Positions 56,474 through 64,000 of a DNA stretch of 64,000 nucleotides are shown piece after piece. A model generated the notes under the pieces. It was not told where the DNA came from and made no database searches. It saw only the letters and a list, made by a program, of their open reading frames with translations. The position numbers and the translations under genes were made by a program. Source of the DNA: Fuerstiella sp. (GTDB lineage: Bacteria; Planctomycetota; Planctomycetia; Planctomycetales; Planctomycetaceae); contig JALHMY010000016.1 in the NCBI GenBank assembly GCA_022843805.1, positions 1 to 64,000 on the forward strand, written 5' to 3'. The first letter of the stretch is position 1. Every line of letters begins with the position of its first letter.

Positions 56474-56831
56474 TGCGGACTCCGACTGAAGGAAAATCAG
56501 ATAAATTGTTCATCACGAATACGTGGCACTCGCGGTTATCACCACTTGAACCTAGTTCATCAGCGGCGAGGCTGTGCCCGGATGTTGGGAGGCATGTGGC
56601 ATTTTGTGGACGGTTGTGAGATCTGAACGCCGATGTTGCCGAATGACAACATCCGTCAGAGGCAGACGGGCGAACCAGGGGAAGTTCCGGATGCAAGTCC
56701 CTGTGTCGGGAACAGGGGCGATTGCAGCGAACGTTCTTCTCAGACAGGATTTGCGGTCAGAAGGGCTTAATACTAAGATGCTGATTCTGACGGAAAATCG
56801 CCTCAATGGACTGCTGCTCGAGATTCAAATC
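56474..56831. other. Intergenic region between asnB and DUF5989 gene
   Basis: This 358-bp divergent gap should carry promoters for both sides. Near 56700 there is a short hairpin (CCCTGT and ACAGGG around a 7-base loop) and GC-rich clusters that look structured, but they match no riboswitch or RNA family I can name. A 260-base open frame through the region is not supported. Confidence 0.5.
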
Positions 56832-57020
56832 ATGTCCGGAAACGAATTTGAAAAGGCGGGAGAGGATAAACCGCTGAGCCTGGTTCAGGAATTTCTGCTC
56901 TTCATTACACAGAACAAAAAGTGGTGGCTGATTCCAATCCTGCTGGTTCTGTCCATGGTCGGGCTGCTGGCAGCTCTTGCGCCGACCGGAGCCGCGCCGT
57001 TTATCTATTCACTGTTCTAA
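56832..57020 (+). CDS. DUF5989 small membrane protein
   Basis: A 62-residue protein: a short cytoplasmic N-terminus, then LVQEFLLFITQNKKWWLIPI, a second stretch LLVLSMVGLLAALAP and the ending FIYSLF, the typical DUF5989 pattern. Such proteins usually occur beside an SxtJ-family membrane protein and a carbamoyltransferase in polysaccharide or natural-product clusters; neither is present here. ATG 56832 is chosen because the family starts there; the frame open to 56574 adds unrelated residues. Confidence 0.85.
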   Translation: MSGNEFEKAGEDKPLSLVQEFLLFITQNKKWWLIPILLVLSMVGLLAALAPTGAAPFIYSLF

Positions 57021-57061
57021 CGGCCGCTGTTCAGGGCACTATTATCGGCCGCGGCCAGGGG

Positions 57062-57165
57062 CAATGGCGTGGACTTATTGTCGCCATTCGCTCCGCGAAA
57101 GCAGCGTTTTCGCGGAGCGAAAAACGACTATGGAAATCCGCACGATGCTTAAGTCCACGCCATTG
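57062..57165. repeat. Nested perfect palindromes between convergent genes
   Basis: Outer arms CAATGGCGTGGACTTA (57062-57077) and its exact complement (57150-57165) enclose an inner perfect 14-bp pair, TTCGCTCCGCGAAA (57087-57100) and its complement (57108-57121), with a 7-base loop. The element fills the gap between the convergent DUF5989 and M61 genes. It may terminate transcription in both directions, or be a small mobile REP/MITE-like sequence. Confidence 0.92.
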
Positions 57166-57169
57166 GTGG

Positions 57170-59122
57170 TCAGGGGGCCGGGGCGGGCGACGTGCCGAGC
57201 CATTTCGCAAGTCTCGCTCTGACTTCATCAGAAGGTTTTTCGACAGGCTTTAGAGTCCATTTCTCTTTGGGTTCGGTCCCTAAAGTCACCTCGATCGTCC
57301 GGATTTCACCTCGGCGCGATACAAGCACGCGGATCTTTTCACCGATGCCCAATTGAGTGAGCTGATCTTTCCATGTTTTTGAGTTCGCACGATACTGATT
57401 AAAGGCCAGGAGTTCGTCGTCGACGTTTAAACCGGCAGTATGGGCTGGCGCGCCGTGAGTGACTCCTGTGATGATCAGCGAACTGCCAGACTCGGAGACC
57501 TGAATTCCAAGCCATGCCGCAGGAGGTTTAGGCTTCTCTTTTTTGGAGTTGTCTTTCACATCAGCGCCAGCATCACCTGGCGAGGTGACATTGGCTGGTG
57601 CCGTTGAAGCAGAGCTGCCCGCCGGTGTGTTCTGCTCGGCTGCCCCATCCCGTTCAGTTTTAGTACTGTCCGGTTCTTCCGCCGGGAACTGCAACCCCAG
57701 CCAGTTGAGTGCTGGTTTGTAATCGAGTTCTTCGGCAGTCTCCACATGCTGAATCAGCCACGGGTTCATATCGGTGCCGGCGACTTCACTGACGATTGCC
57801 GCGAACTCACCTTCCGAATAGCCATTCTTTCCAGAATGTCGCTGATAGAGCAACCGCATCACATCGTCAAGACTCTTCGCATCCCCTGTGACTTCACGAA
57901 TGCGAGCATCCAGAAGAAAGCCGGTGACACAGCCTTTGATATAGTAACTGACTCGGCTGTTCGCACTGTTCTCGTCAGGGCGATAAAACTTGATCCATGA
58001 ATCAAAGCTGGATTCGGACAGAGACTGAACATTGCGGCCCGGATTCGTTTGCAGTCTTTCAATGATTTTCGAAAGCCGCTTCAAATAGGAAGGCTGATCA
58101 ATCAGCCCGGCGCGAACCAGCATCAGGTCTTCGTAATATGTGGTAATGCCTTCGGCAACCCACAGACTGCGAGTATTGTTTTCCGCCTCATAGTTATAGC
58201 TGGCCAGACTGGCAGGACGGAGTCGACGTACGTTCCATGTATGAAAGAATTCGTGACTGATAAGGCTCAGCCAGTCTTCGTACTTTTCCTTGTCGCGGAA
58301 ATTCCAGCGACTGGTCATCACCAGGGTTGAGTTGTCATGTTCCAGTCCACCGCCGGTTTCGGAAATCACGTTCAGAAACTTGTATCGCGAATAAGGTACG
58401 GTCCCCCAGAACGCCTGCTGCTGAGCAACGATTCGCTGGACGTCCGCTGCTGCTTTGGCTGTATCCCAGAGGGAACTGTCGCCGATCGTTGCGACAGCGT
58501 GCGGCACTCCGCCAGCTGAAAAATCCTGAACAACCGGGTTGCCACAAAGAATGGGCGAATCAATCAGCTCATCAAAACTTTCCGCGTCATAAGTATGCTC
58601 CTGCCCTTCCACGGCCGCAAGAGACGTCATGCTGCGAGACCACTGGGCTGGCACCCTGAAGCGAACACGATGCTTCACCTGCTCGGAACCCGGGACGGTC
58701 AAAAATGTGGCGGCCCCGGTCAGCACTGCCATATCCTCATCGATCCAATTGGATCTGACGGACATTTCACGGCAATACAGACGCCAGGTGATCACAACAT
58801 CTTTTCCAGGACTGCACTTTATCCGCCAGCGATTCTTCAGGATCTTTTCGATCGGAAGCGCCACCCCGTCATCACTCTTTGCGACTACCTGATCCACATT
58901 CCGGGAATACTCGCGAATCAAATATGACCCTGGCGTCCAGGTGGCCATCATCAGCTCGAACGAATCTGCGGGAGGAGCAGGAACCGTCAGCCGAATGTGT
59001 GCATAGTGTGAAGTTCGGTCTTCAAATGAGACCAGATATTCCAGCGGGCGAATTTCCTGAGCAGGGCCTGGCGACACGGCCAGTAGCAGAGCCGCCACGG
59101 CGCTCATGATGAATCGAATCAT
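57170..59122 (-). CDS. M61-family metallopeptidase with PDZ domain
   Basis: A 650-residue exported peptidase (glycyl-aminopeptidase type). A Sec signal (about 1-22) precedes an N-terminal beta-domain; the zinc site is HEFFH at 290-294 with the third ligand Glu at 324 (WVAEG), and a gluzincin-type catalytic domain runs to about 500. A low-complexity linker (about 505-545) leads to a C-terminal PDZ domain (about 545-625) with WLGIQVSE and HTAGLNVDDELLAFN. It removes N-terminal residues from peptides in the periplasm, presumably as part of protein turnover. Confidence 0.92.
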   Translation of the reverse strand: MIRFIMSAVAALLLAVSPGPAQEIRPLEYLVSFEDRTSHYAHIRLTVPAPPADSFELMMATWTPGSYLIREYSRNVDQVVAKSDDGVALPIEKILKNRWRIKCSPGKDVVITWRLYCREMSVRSNWIDEDMAVLTGAATFLTVPGSEQVKHRVRFRVPAQWSRSMTSLAAVEGQEHTYDAESFDELIDSPILCGNPVVQDFSAGGVPHAVATIGDSSLWDTAKAAADVQRIVAQQQAFWGTVPYSRYKFLNVISETGGGLEHDNSTLVMTSRWNFRDKEKYEDWLSLISHEFFHTWNVRRLRPASLASYNYEAENNTRSLWVAEGITTYYEDLMLVRAGLIDQPSYLKRLSKIIERLQTNPGRNVQSLSESSFDSWIKFYRPDENSANSRVSYYIKGCVTGFLLDARIREVTGDAKSLDDVMRLLYQRHSGKNGYSEGEFAAIVSEVAGTDMNPWLIQHVETAEELDYKPALNWLGLQFPAEEPDSTKTERDGAAEQNTPAGSSASTAPANVTSPGDAGADVKDNSKKEKPKPPAAWLGIQVSESGSSLIITGVTHGAPAHTAGLNVDDELLAFNQYRANSKTWKDQLTQLGIGEKIRVLVSRRGEIRTIEVTLGTEPKEKWTLKPVEKPSDEVRARLAKWLGTSPAPAP

Positions 59123-59328
59123 GATGGTTCAATGTTTTCGCGGGGATGTACGGAGATCGTTCTGCTGATATCCATGTCGTTAACGCAGCCCCACAGTCCA
59201 TGGCCTGCCACCGGAATCTGAAGCATACCGGAAAAAGTCGTGCCGCCGACACTGTATTTACAGTGATACCGGGAAAGAAACGAACATACGCGGAGATCAG
59301 GAATCACAACTGGTGAGCTGACATCCAC
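59119..59328 (-). CDS. Doubtful 69-residue ORF overlapping the M61 start
   Basis: The frame (GTG start at 59328) ends with a TGA that overlaps the M61 ATG by four bases, a common operon arrangement. The sequence (SFLSRYHCKYSVGGTTFSG, then GLWGCVNDMDISRTISV) looks globular but matches no family I can name, and no ribosome-binding site supports the GTG. It may be a small gene or chance. Confidence 0.3.
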   Translation of the reverse strand: MDVSSPVVIPDLRVCSFLSRYHCKYSVGGTTFSGMLQIPVAGHGLWGCVNDMDISRTISVHPRENIEPS

Positions 59329-59384
59329 ACGGTTCGGGTTCCAAAATGGAAAAATCCTGCGAAATCGGACGAGGTGTGTTAATA

Positions 59385-59406
59385 TATTTCGGTGACTGAC
59401 GAAATA
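59385..59406. promoter_or_regulatory. Candidate SdpR operator
   Basis: TATTTCG at 59385-59391 and its exact complement CGAAATA at 59400-59406 flank an 8-base spacer. The palindrome is 14 bases upstream of the sdpR start at 59421, in an AT-rich stretch, the position expected for an ArsR-type autorepressor site. The ribosome-binding AAGGA begins at its right edge (59406), so binding would block translation initiation or transcription. Confidence 0.55.
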
Positions 59407-59420
59407 AGGACATGATGACT

Positions 59421-59699
59421 ATGAATGAAGTTTTTCAGGCGCTCAGTGATCCGACTCGTCGCAGAATTCTTCTGCTGTTGCGAGAAGGGGATATGACGGC
59501 CGGAGAAATTGCAGACCAGTTTGCGCTTTCCCGGTCAACTCTGTCGGGGCATTTCAAAGTACTGAAGAATGCCGGTCTGATTGTTTCAGAACGCAACAGG
59601 ACTTCAATCGTCTACAGCCTGAACGTGTCGGCTGTGGAAGAGTTAATGGCTGCCGTGCTTGAGATGTTCGGCACACATGGAAAGAGGAAATCACCATGA
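59421..59699 (+). CDS. sdpR: ArsR-family autorepressor, SdpR-like
   Basis: A 92-residue winged-helix repressor. It starts MNEVFQALSDPTRRRILLLL, with the recognition helix region TAGEIADQFALSRSTLSGHF and the wing before SIVYSLN. It matches SdpR of Bacillus, which represses its own operon until the membrane protein SdpI binds its signal. No metal-binding Cys pair is seen, so it is not a metal sensor. ATG 59421 has AAGGA ten bases upstream. The stop overlaps sdpI by four bases. Confidence 0.9.
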   Translation: MNEVFQALSDPTRRRILLLLREGDMTAGEIADQFALSRSTLSGHFKVLKNAGLIVSERNRTSIVYSLNVSAVEELMAAVLEMFGTHGKRKSP

Positions 59700-60448
59700 A
59701 AAAAGGGTATTCCCCGTCACTCAGCGTTGAACTGGCAATCCTCGGACTGATCTCGCTAATGTTCCTGGCATCCGCACTCATCTGGTCATCGGCACCGGAA
59801 AAGATTCCGGTCCACTGGAATCTGAAAGGGGAAGTTGACCGTTACGGCGGGAAGCTCGAAGGGCTGATGCTGCTGCCATTGATCACGGCGGGGCTTTCTC
59901 TAATGCTGAAGTTCATTCCTGCGCTGGATCCGAAGAAGGAGAACTTTGCACAGTTCGGCTACGTGTACTCAATTATTCGAGTTGCCGTCACGGTTCAGAT
60001 GGCTGTAATTCACATCGCCATTCTGGCCACCATTCGCGGATACACCATTGATATGGGCCTGGTGGTCTCGGCAGGTGCCGGCAGTTTGCTGATCGTGATC
60101 GGAAACTTTATGGGGAAAATCAGGCCGAACTGGTTTGTCGGCGTCCGCACTCCGTGGACTTTGTCCAGCAAGAAGTCCTGGGTAAAGACTCATCGCATGG
60201 CGGGCTGGCTGTTTATCCTGATGGGAATTTCGGTCATTGCAACCGGCCTGACGAAATCCGGATATGCACTCGGAGTCATGCTGACTCTGGTTCTGGGAGG
60301 AAGTTTATGGGCAATCATCTATTCGTGGCTTGTCTGGCGCAGCGATACCGATCGAGTTTCGGCACTTGACACCACGCCCGAGGATTCCGAGCTGGGAGAT
60401 GGCGTGAAGGCGGAAATGGACCATTCTCGGCGCTCAGCGCCGAGTTAG
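59696..60448 (+). CDS. sdpI: SdpI-family membrane protein
   Basis: A 250-residue membrane protein with six or so hydrophobic segments. The N-terminal DUF1648 motif KIPVHWNLKGEVDRYGGK is intact, and IGNFMGKIRPNWFVGVRTPW is the SdpI signature. In Bacillus SdpI gives immunity to the SdpC cannibalism toxin and sequesters SdpR at the membrane. No sdpABC toxin genes are present here, so the pair may protect against foreign toxins or sense another envelope signal. Coupled to sdpR by ATGA. Confidence 0.9.
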   Translation: MKKGYSPSLSVELAILGLISLMFLASALIWSSAPEKIPVHWNLKGEVDRYGGKLEGLMLLPLITAGLSLMLKFIPALDPKKENFAQFGYVYSIIRVAVTVQMAVIHIAILATIRGYTIDMGLVVSAGAGSLLIVIGNFMGKIRPNWFVGVRTPWTLSSKKSWVKTHRMAGWLFILMGISVIATGLTKSGYALGVMLTLVLGGSLWAIIYSWLVWRSDTDRVSALDTTPEDSELGDGVKAEMDHSRRSAPS

Positions 60449-60534
60449 CTTTCCCGGTTCAGTAGCTGGAAAAGTGGTGGCTGCCGTCGGACTCTCCCTC
60501 AGGGAGGGTACTTGTGACAGAATTCCGTCGTGGG

Positions 60535-61089
60535 CTATTGTCTGTGGTTCGGAGCGACAACAGACGGCTTCAAGTCTTGTGCACCTACAACATACAACCA
60601 TCCAGCGAAATCTTGCGTGCAATGGTCTCTTGTCCACAACTCTGGATACTCTTGCGATGAACGATACACAAGAGCATCAAACGTGCTCACCCAGTGCAGT
60701 GCAGTGACCGAAAGCTGAAAACGATTACCGCTGAGCCGGCGATAGATCCACTTCTCACCACTATTGCCGGAGGGATGAAGAGTTGGTGCTGGTACTTGAT
60801 CAATAAAAGTTGGGACCAGTCCGTCCAGTTGTGCGGGGTACGTTCCGAATTGCGAGCGATATTCATCCAGAGCGTCAAGAAGTGGTTGAGCGGACGCAGC
60901 TTGATCGTGGCACCAGCGATGGTCAATTTGGTATTTCTGCCAGATTTCGTTTCGCAGGGCAAAGACGCCACCAGATACTATCGCGATAATCGTAATAACA
61001 ACTACTGGAATTGTAGCGATACGTGGAGCGAACCCATGTGGCGTCGATAACTTCGGATGCTCTTGCGTAACTGCCATATGACTCATCAT
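60535..61089 (-). CDS. Pseudopilin-like protein with one N-terminal helix
   Basis: A 184-residue protein: a short basic start, one membrane helix (IATIPVVVITIIAIVSGGVFAL at about 24-45), then a globular part with LLDALDEYRSQFGTYPAQLD and WIYRRLSGNRFQLSV, which resembles the C-terminal part of type II secretion pseudopilins (GspG-like). The prepilin-peptidase Gly-Phe cleavage site is not evident, so it is not a standard pseudopilin. Several nearby ATG codons are possible starts. No secretion genes adjoin. Confidence 0.6.
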   Translation of the reverse strand: MMSHMAVTQEHPKLSTPHGFAPRIATIPVVVITIIAIVSGGVFALRNEIWQKYQIDHRWCHDQAASAQPLLDALDEYRSQFGTYPAQLDGLVPTFIDQVPAPTLHPSGNSGEKWIYRRLSGNRFQLSVTALHWVSTFDALVYRSSQEYPELWTRDHCTQDFAGWLYVVGAQDLKPSVVAPNHRQ

Positions 61090-61093
61090 CCTA

Positions 61094-62078
61094 TCAATCG
61101 GTCACCTCGTTCGGTATTGACATTTTGAATGGATGCTTATTCATCGTTGGTGTTACTTCAGGCAACTGAATGTGGTTTGCATTCGCATTTACGGCTTCCG
61201 GGCACGGATTACACTCGGAAGGGGCGTCAGTTGCCATTTGTTTCAAGCGAGCAGCATCCTGGGTCAAGAGGTTTTGCGAAACAAAATTACCGGCATGCTT
61301 ATGTGCGAAGTTAAAACCTGCTTCCACCGCTGCAGCATCTGCATCGGTTCTTTTGCCTCGATTTCCCGCGATCGCACCGCCAAAGGTTTGGGGCCATGTC
61401 GTCAAAATCGAGGTCGTCGAAACCCGGCGACCCGTGCGGATGGGGCTGATGGGGCTGATGGGGCTGATGGGATTGTGGCGTTTCTGGAACGCTTGTCTGG
61501 TGCGAAGGCATTCCAGGTATTGGGGGAACGCCGGGTGGTTGATACGGAGCCATGCCGGGCATGTTCGAGTGGGGCGGCCTTCGCCCAACTGCTAAGAGCA
61601 TTTCTCGCTGCCGGGCGAGGCGGACGGCATTGATGTACGCCCCCTCGGCTGCGTTTCGCTCGGAAATCGCGCCTTGACGCGCGTGTTCGACGCATTCCTC
61701 GTCCGCATAGTGATTCGCGCGTTCGTACAGCGCGTCCGCCAGATCCCCGACCTCCAGATTCGGGCCATCGGGCGGAAGAATCCGACCCAAAACGTCGCGC
61801 GGTAACCGGGCGGCTGGAAGCAATTCGCGATCTTCGATTGGCCGAGGCCACCAGTAGCGACTCCAGACCACACCATCGGAACGGACGACAGGACGTTCAT
61901 CCATCCACGCCGGTTTCTCGTCCAACAGCCCCCACGAGAACAGCATCGTTAACTCAAGGTGCACTTTGATCGAATAGTCACCGGTGGAAAGTTGGCGTGC
62001 CCAGGCCGCCGACTGAATCGCCTCCGGAAATTTCCCGTTGTCCATCAGTGCGATAAGCGAACCGCAGCGGCAAGGCAA
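61094..62078 (-). pseudogene. Hypothetical gene, probably frameshifted
   Basis: Two overlapping minus-strand frames both look coding. The first (61311-62078) gives a 160-residue globular region (SIKVHLELTMLFSWGLLDE, DALYERANHYADEECVEHA), a Pro/His-rich linker encoded by a 9-bp repeat, then loses sense near 61385. The second continues as GGAIAGNRGKRTDADAAAVE and ends at 61094. A single frameshift near 61385-61400 would join them. No family recognised. The N-terminus is also doubtful, where the gene meets the RTX remnant. Confidence 0.4.
61439..61465. repeat. Three tandem copies of 9-bp GATGGGGCT
   Basis: Copies begin at 61439, 61448 and 61457; a fourth breaks off after GATGGG. On the minus strand the repeat encodes the HQP tripeptides of the hypothetical protein, and its 9-base unit would keep that frame. 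Confidence 0.9.
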
Positions 62079-62473
62079 CGAACGACAGTGAAAACCCCGT
62101 TATTTCACAGATCGTGTTTGGCGGTACCGGAGACGACAGGATCCATGGGGGAACAGGTAATGATGTTCTGGCGGGTGGAAGTGGTCACGACAGGATTAAA
62201 GGGGGACGAGGTCGCGACATTCTGATCGGTGGTGTCGGTATGGACGATGTCCGGGGCAGTTTCGGTGACGATCTGATCACTGGCGGTTCAACAATGAATG
62301 AAAATGATCTGGCCGCTCTGGATCAGGCACTCGCCGAATGGGCTCAGGGTAATCTGGCTTCTGCGCTGTTTTGGCTGGGGACTATGATGGACGACAACGA
62401 TCCGGATGATCTGTGGGGCGAGCAGGGCGCTGATTATGTTTTGAGAGGGGCTCGTGATCAGGTACGGCAGTAA
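62057..62473 (+). pseudogene. C-terminal remnant of an RTX (calcium-binding repeat) protein
   Basis: The frame, open from 62057, carries RTX nonapeptides: FGGTGDDRIHGGTGNDVLAG, then GSGHDRIKGGRGRDILIGG and further degenerate repeats to about residue 60, followed by a helical C-terminal tail. RTX repeats bind calcium and mark large secreted adhesins or enzymes. The rest of such a protein is missing upstream, where the hypothetical gene on the other strand begins, so this is a 5'-truncated gene. Confidence 0.75.
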
Positions 62474-62622
62474 TCCCAACGATGCATCATGCGAAATGGA
62501 GATGACAAATGATTTCCCGTAAGGCGGACCAGTTCCATTCTCAGTATCGGAACGGACTGGCCGCCAGGGCGAGGAAGCAGGATTTGGACGTCTGACTGGC
62601 AGAAGCTGACTTGCTGAATGTG

Positions 62623-63375
62623 TCAGGTCTTCAGGCCCATTTCCGTGTGCTGTTCCCGGGCGGCTGCAGAATAGCGTTCAAATGCCGCCTCATCCCGCTT
62701 ACAGGATGCCCCTGTGAAGACCATCGCAAAGGACCGGCGATGGCGGGTCGTGGAAAGATTCGCGTCGGCCCGATGAATTGTCATTCCATGATGAGCGACG
62801 GCGTCGCCCGGTTGAAGGCAGGCTGCGACTTCCCGAGTAAAGTCATCGGCCGCATAGTCAACGATTCCCTGAGAAAACCCCAGAATCTTTGATTTCGCAT
62901 GCTTTCGGAAACCCTTGAGGTGCGAGCCGTCCACGTAACGCAGACACCCATTCTCCGCATCTACTGGATCAAGAGCCATCCAGATCGTCAGCACATTGGA
63001 CGGTGCCAGGCAGAAATAGTAGTTGTCCTGATGAGGAGGAGTCACATGATTCGTGTTGGGCGGCTTGTTAAACCATTCCGGCTGATCAGCCGTCGCCGGT
63101 TCTCCGATCAGTGACTCCGCCAGCAGTTTCCATGCAGGATGTTTTGCGTACTCAAGAAAGTAGGGATCACAACCCATTCTCTGCATCTGCTTAAGCGTTT
63201 CCGGGCGACTGCGGTCCTGATAAAATGCATCCGCATCCGCAAGAGTTGGAACCACATCACGAATGTACCGATCCAGGTTGTCGCGGAGATCCGTGAAATC
63301 AGCATTACCAAGGAACTTTCGAATAATCACAAACCCGTGCTGATCGTAAAGTTTCTTTTCCGCTTCGTACGGCAT
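62623..63375 (-). CDS. Phytanoyl-CoA dioxygenase (PhyH) family protein
   Basis: A 250-residue Fe(II)/2-oxoglutarate-dependent oxygenase. The iron facial triad is HQD in TPPHQDNYYF plus the distal His in MTIHRADANLS, and a 2-oxoglutarate-binding Arg lies in HRRSFAMVF. FGFVIIRKFL-type start (QHGFVIIRKFLG) and RYVDGSHLKG match PhyH. Natural substrates range from lipids to small molecules; none can be assigned. It is divergent from the GntR-type regulator, which may control it. Confidence 0.9.
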   Translation of the reverse strand: MPYEAEKKLYDQHGFVIIRKFLGNADFTDLRDNLDRYIRDVVPTLADADAFYQDRSRPETLKQMQRMGCDPYFLEYAKHPAWKLLAESLIGEPATADQPEWFNKPPNTNHVTPPHQDNYYFCLAPSNVLTIWMALDPVDAENGCLRYVDGSHLKGFRKHAKSKILGFSQGIVDYAADDFTREVAACLQPGDAVAHHGMTIHRADANLSTTRHRRSFAMVFTGASCKRDEAAFERYSAAAREQHTEMGLKT

Positions 63376-63602
63376 GTGATTGTCCTTTGCTTTTGAAGAG
63401 TTGACTGAGTCAGAACGAGGCGAAATTGCCTGACTGGCGGCACTGCCAAAAACTCACTTCCACAACGCCGCTTCCGTCTGGAGAATAAAATAGTATTATA
63501 TTCGCCTGCGGACAACAAGACGACCCCCGGCAGAATGTTTTTCCCTTCCTGCTGGCGTCGCAATTTCTTCTCGCCGCCACCTGCCAATAGTGATTCATAA
63601 AA

Positions 63603-64000
63603 ATGGTAGTTAATCTGATGAAGAAGGAGCATCGGAAGAATCTGTCGCAGAAGCTCGCGGAACAGATACTGGAGCAGATTGAACGCGATCAGCTTCCGGA
63701 TGGCCATTTGTTTATGACCGAAGCCGATGTTGCTAAGACATTTCAGGTGTCTCGCACAGTCGCGCGTGAAGCGGTAGGACGACTGCGGGCCATCGGGCTG
63801 CTGGAAGGTCGCCAGCGAAAGGGGCTGATTGTTCGACGCCCGGACCCGATACGTCTGTTTTCCGCGAGCCTGCCTTCGCTGGCAAGATCCAGCAGGGACC
63901 TGGCTGAACTTTCCCAGCTGCGCTATGTACTCGAAGTTGGCGCCGTGGAACTGGCCGTCCGTCACGCGACGGCCGAACAGGTCGAAAGGCTGATGTCGAT
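63603..64000 (+). CDS. GntR/FadR-type transcriptional regulator, partial (runs off window)
   Basis: The frame is open from ATG 63603 (or 63618) to the window end, giving 132 codons. The winged helix-turn-helix includes LAEQILEQIERDQLPDGHLF, then ADVAKTFQVSRTVAREAVGR and LRAIGLLEGRQRKGLIV; a FadR-type FCD domain starts with LAELSQLRYVLEVGAVELAV. Probably 220-250 residues when complete. It diverges from phyH across 227 bp, a typical arrangement for control of the adjacent gene. Confidence 0.85.
   Translation, partial: MVVNLMKKEHRKNLSQKLAEQILEQIERDQLPDGHLFMTEADVAKTFQVSRTVAREAVGRLRAIGLLEGRQRKGLIVRRPDPIRLFSASLPSLARSSRDLAELSQLRYVLEVGAVELAVRHATAEQVERLMS

Noticed and set aside
56600-56760. Possible cobalamin or other riboswitch upstream of the DUF5989 gene
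   Set aside because: Structured-looking GC-rich pieces exist, but the B12 box and other conserved cores are not found, and the gene is not a cobalamin gene.
61170-61633. Plus-strand ORFs with GADGADGAD or LMGLMGL repeats
   Set aside because: They are the 9-bp repeat read on the opposite strand; the minus-strand frames look more like real protein.
63327-63965. 212-codon minus-strand ORF at the right edge
   Set aside because: Antisense to the GntR-type regulator, whose plus-strand translation shows a clear winged helix and FCD start.

Overview
The window looks like chromosomal DNA of a planctomycete, most likely in or near the Planctomycetaceae. The evidence is gene content: a very large PVC-type haem-binding dehydrogenase with HEAT repeats and a C-terminal CHKCH site, a Tat-exported DUF1501 protein, Tat-exported Gfo/Idh/MocA and DUF1028 proteins, a mini Tad apparatus, leucine-rich-repeat lipoproteins, and XrtA/PEP-CTERM-type exopolysaccharide genes. 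GC is moderate and many intergenic gaps hold palindromic repeats. I cannot name the genus from the sequence alone.

Layout. 1-643 is three tandem ~205-bp repeats. 660-6064 (minus) is the haem-binding dehydrogenase followed by an ABC-2 exporter. 6345-9933 (plus) is phosphoglycerate kinase, a Gfo/Idh/MocA oxidoreductase and a DUF1028 protein. 10084-14204 (minus) is an exported esterase, a LarA-like protein and a Tat-exported RidA-like protein. 14454-17889 (minus) is tadA-tadB-tadC, closed by a strong terminator. 18137-25211 holds ArfB, KDPG aldolase, a short RecQ, a large TPR protein and small membrane or hypothetical proteins.

25564-25917 is a complete tmRNA gene (ssrA) with encoded tag AKPQFSLAA and its own terminator. 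Downstream, to about 33.8 kb, lies an accessory zone of small genes (TfoX C-terminal domain, deaminase, DUF1801, VOC, AraC) mixed with visibly broken genes (orphan Tat signal, truncated CIA30, deleted Acg-type nitroreductase, RHS scraps) and repeats. tmRNA genes are common integration sites, so this may be a decayed island; no integrase is visible.

33800-38559 (plus) is a tightly overlapping four-gene operon: phosphotriesterase-family hydrolase, SelA-like PLP enzyme, EF_0837-type amidohydrolase and MFS transporter. It is the best candidate in the window for an uncharacterised catabolic pathway. 38846-41548 (minus) is an RlmC-type rRNA methyltransferase and an isocitrate dehydrogenase. 41807-46268 (plus) is an LRR lipoprotein, an unusual protease with a second degenerate protease domain split by a PDZ domain, and a DUF1501 protein.

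46716-56473 (minus) is an exopolysaccharide block: AsnB-type amidotransferase, YetA/PcRGLX-like protein, three GT4-type glycosyltransferases and a FemAB-like acyltransferase. After it come an orphan DUF5989 protein, a nested palindrome, an M61 peptidase with PDZ, an sdpR-sdpI pair with a candidate operator, a pseudopilin-like protein, two broken genes (one an RTX-repeat tail), a PhyH dioxygenase, and the start of a divergent GntR/FadR-type regulator that runs off the window.
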